From contig NZ_CP130831.1 of assembly GCF_030549525.1 (NCBI RefSeq), forward strand, positions 2,815,501 to 2,879,500: a stretch of DNA of 64,000 nucleotides, in the 5' to 3' direction. Each line of letters begins with the position of its first letter. Position 1 is the first letter of the stretch. The translations under genes were made by a program, and so were the position numbers. Of the stretch, positions 62,459-64,000 are shown piece after piece. The notes below the pieces were generated by a model. It saw nothing but the letters and a program-made list of their open reading frames with translations, was not told the origin of the DNA and searched no databases. This DNA is from Stenotrophomonas sp. 704A1 (lineage in GTDB: Bacteria; Pseudomonadota; Gammaproteobacteria; Xanthomonadales; Xanthomonadaceae).

Positions 62459-64000
62459 CGGACGCCGGGAAGGACGCACCGCTGCTGCGCGTGCGCGGCA
62501 TCCGCCGCGAATTTGCCGCCGGCGAACAGACCCTGGTCGTGCTCGATGGCATCGACCTGGATATCCGCGCCGGTGAACTGGTGGCCATCGTCGGCCAGTC
62601 CGGCTCGGGCAAGTCCACCCTGATGAACATCCTGGGCTGCCTGGACCGGCCCTCGGCCGGCACCTATCAGATCGCCGGCCGCGAGACCGCGCAGATGTCG
62701 CCGGATGAACTGGCCGAGCTGCGCCGCGAGCACTTCGGCTTCATCTTCCAGCGCTACCACCTGCTGACCGACCTGACCGCGCTGGGCAATGTGGAAGTGC
62801 CGGCCATCTATGCCGGCCAACCCGCTACCGACCGCCATGCCCGCGCGCAGGCGCTGTTGCAGCGGTTGGGCCTGGGCGAACGCATGCAGCACCTGCCCGG
62901 CGAGCTGTCCGGCGGCCAGCAGCAGCGCGTGTCGATCGCACGCGCGTTGATGAACGGCGGCGCGGTGATCTTCGCCGATGAGCCCACCGGCGCACTGGAC
63001 ACCCAGTCCGGCAGGGAGGTGATGAAGATCCTCGGCGAACTGCATGCCGAAGGCCATACCGTGGTACTGGTCACCCATGACATGGCCGTGGCCGAACATG
63101 CGCAGCGCATCATCGAGATCCGCGACGGGCGCATCGTCGATGATCGCCGTAGCGCTGGCGCGACAGCGGCGGCCGCCACCCCCCCCGCCCACCTGCTTGC
63201 ACACAGCGAAGGCACCGGCTGGCAAGCCCTGCGCGATCGCTTCAGCGAAGCCTTCCGCATGGCCCTGCGCGCAATGAACGCGCACCGCATGCGTACCTTC
63301 CTGACCATGCTCGGCATCATCATCGGCATCGCCTCGGTGGTCTCGGTGGTTGCCCTGGGCACCGGCGCACGCCAGGCCATCCTGTCCAACATCGCCTCGC
63401 TGGGCACCACCACCATCGAGATCTACCCGGGCTCAGGCTTCGGCGATGTGCACGCCGCGCAGGTGGAAACCCTGACGCCCGGTGACAGCACGGCGCTGGC
63501 CGGGCAGCCATTCGTGGACAGTGCCACGCCCGGCGTCGCCAGCAGTGGCACCGCCCAGCGCGGCAACCGCTCGGCCAACGTGCAGATGCGGGGCGTGAGT
63601 GAGCAGTACTTCCGCGTGCACGGCCTGAAGCTGGGGCAGGGCCGCTTCTTCGGCCAGCCTGCTGTCGCCGGCTACCAGCAGGTAGTGGTGATCGACGCCA
63701 ACACGCGCGCACGGTTCTTTGCCGCGCAGGAAGATCCGATCGGCCAGACCCTGCTGCTTGGCAACGTTCCGGTGCGGGTGGTGGGCGTGGTGAAGAAGGA
63801 GGCCGGCGCCTTGGGCGATGCCTCGCTGCTGCAGGTCTGGGTGCCCTACACCACCGCCATGGCGCGCATGCTGGGGCAGAGCCATGTATCCAGCATCACC
63901 GTGCGCGTGTCCGACACCGTGGGCATGCAGGCGGCAGAGGCCTCCATCCGCCGGCTGTTGGAACGCCGCCACGGGCGGCAGGACTTCTACATGAGCAACA
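62455..64000 (+). CDS. macB: MacB-type ABC transporter, 3' end outside window
   Basis: 515 residues are visible. The N-terminal ABC domain has Walker A VGQSGSGKSTLMNILG, Q-loop FIFQRYHLL, signature LSGGQQQRVSIARAL and Walker B VIFADEPTGALD with VLVTHD. It is fused to the MacB permease: first helix FLTMLGIIIGIASVVSVVAL, then the periplasmic domain (SVVALGTGARQAI, PGVASSGTAQRGNRS, VKKEAGALGDASLLQVWVPY). MacB-type pumps export macrolides, lipopeptides or haem precursors. The last three membrane helices lie beyond position 64000. Confidence 0.95.
   Translation, partial: MTDAGKDAPLLRVRGIRREFAAGEQTLVVLDGIDLDIRAGELVAIVGQSGSGKSTLMNILGCLDRPSAGTYQIAGRETAQMSPDELAELRREHFGFIFQRYHLLTDLTALGNVEVPAIYAGQPATDRHARAQALLQRLGLGERMQHLPGELSGGQQQRVSIARALMNGGAVIFADEPTGALDTQSGREVMKILGELHAEGHTVVLVTHDMAVAEHAQRIIEIRDGRIVDDRRSAGATAAAATPPAHLLAHSEGTGWQALRDRFSEAFRMALRAMNAHRMRTFLTMLGIIIGIASVVSVVALGTGARQAILSNIASLGTTTIEIYPGSGFGDVHAAQVETLTPGDSTALAGQPFVDSATPGVASSGTAQRGNRSANVQMRGVSEQYFRVHGLKLGQGRFFGQPAVAGYQQVVVIDANTRARFFAAQEDPIGQTLLLGNVPVRVVGVVKKEAGALGDASLLQVWVPYTTAMARMLGQSHVSSITVRVSDTVGMQAAEASIRRLLERRHGRQDFYMSN

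Overview
The window looks like a chromosome segment of a Stenotrophomonas species (Xanthomonadaceae, S. maltophilia-like). The reasons are high GC with strong third-position G/C bias, many copies of the GTAG-headed palindromic repeat known from S. maltophilia (SMAG), a class III PHA synthase pair, and a Xanthomonadales-type killing type IV secretion system (X-T4SS). No rRNA, tRNA, CRISPR array or prophage was seen.

Layout. Bases 1-21600 are mostly housekeeping: a truncated PAS sensor, tex, a hairpin-rich repeat element (3834-4427), a PspC-domain gene, phaC/phaE, pssA, a cluster of DnaA-box-like sites (8511-8556), a Nudix/DUF1249 pair, the divergent ppsR/ppsA pair, an MscS channel, a SMAG array (15901-16165), an ene-reductase, EcsC, orn, tadA and two acetyltransferases. 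Bases 22043-27220 hold two antibacterial cassettes. The first is a lipoprotein overlapping a lipase that ends in an XVIPCD-type secretion domain. The second, on the other strand, is a GH19-type muramidase with the same C-terminal domain, a candidate immunity protein upstream and an Ala/Pro-rich exported protein downstream.

Bases 27657-35646 are the most unusual part. Seven intact DUF4189 genes and two broken ones are interleaved with four fragments of virB6, all on the minus strand, behind the intact virB6. Bases 34495-47559 encode the complete X-T4SS (virD4, virB7-8-9-10-11-1-2-3-4-5-6), with many 4-base overlaps.

Bases 47600-64000 return to core-like genes: an MFS exporter, a MerR regulator divergent from a frameshifted flavin oxidoreductase, an FAD monooxygenase divergent from a TetR regulator, a TonB-dependent siderophore receptor with a Fur-box-like site, two lipoproteins, an OmpR/histidine-kinase pair and macA with a truncated macB.

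How the parts work together: VirD4 should recruit the lipase and the muramidase through their XVIPCD tails, the VirB machine should deliver them into neighbouring bacteria, and the lipoprotein and periplasmic partners should protect the producer. The DUF4189/virB6-fragment array looks like a series of displaced [VirB6 tail + downstream DUF4189] modules. My main hypothesis, an inference, is that VirB6 tails and DUF4189 proteins form exchangeable pairs in a self-recognition or exclusion function.
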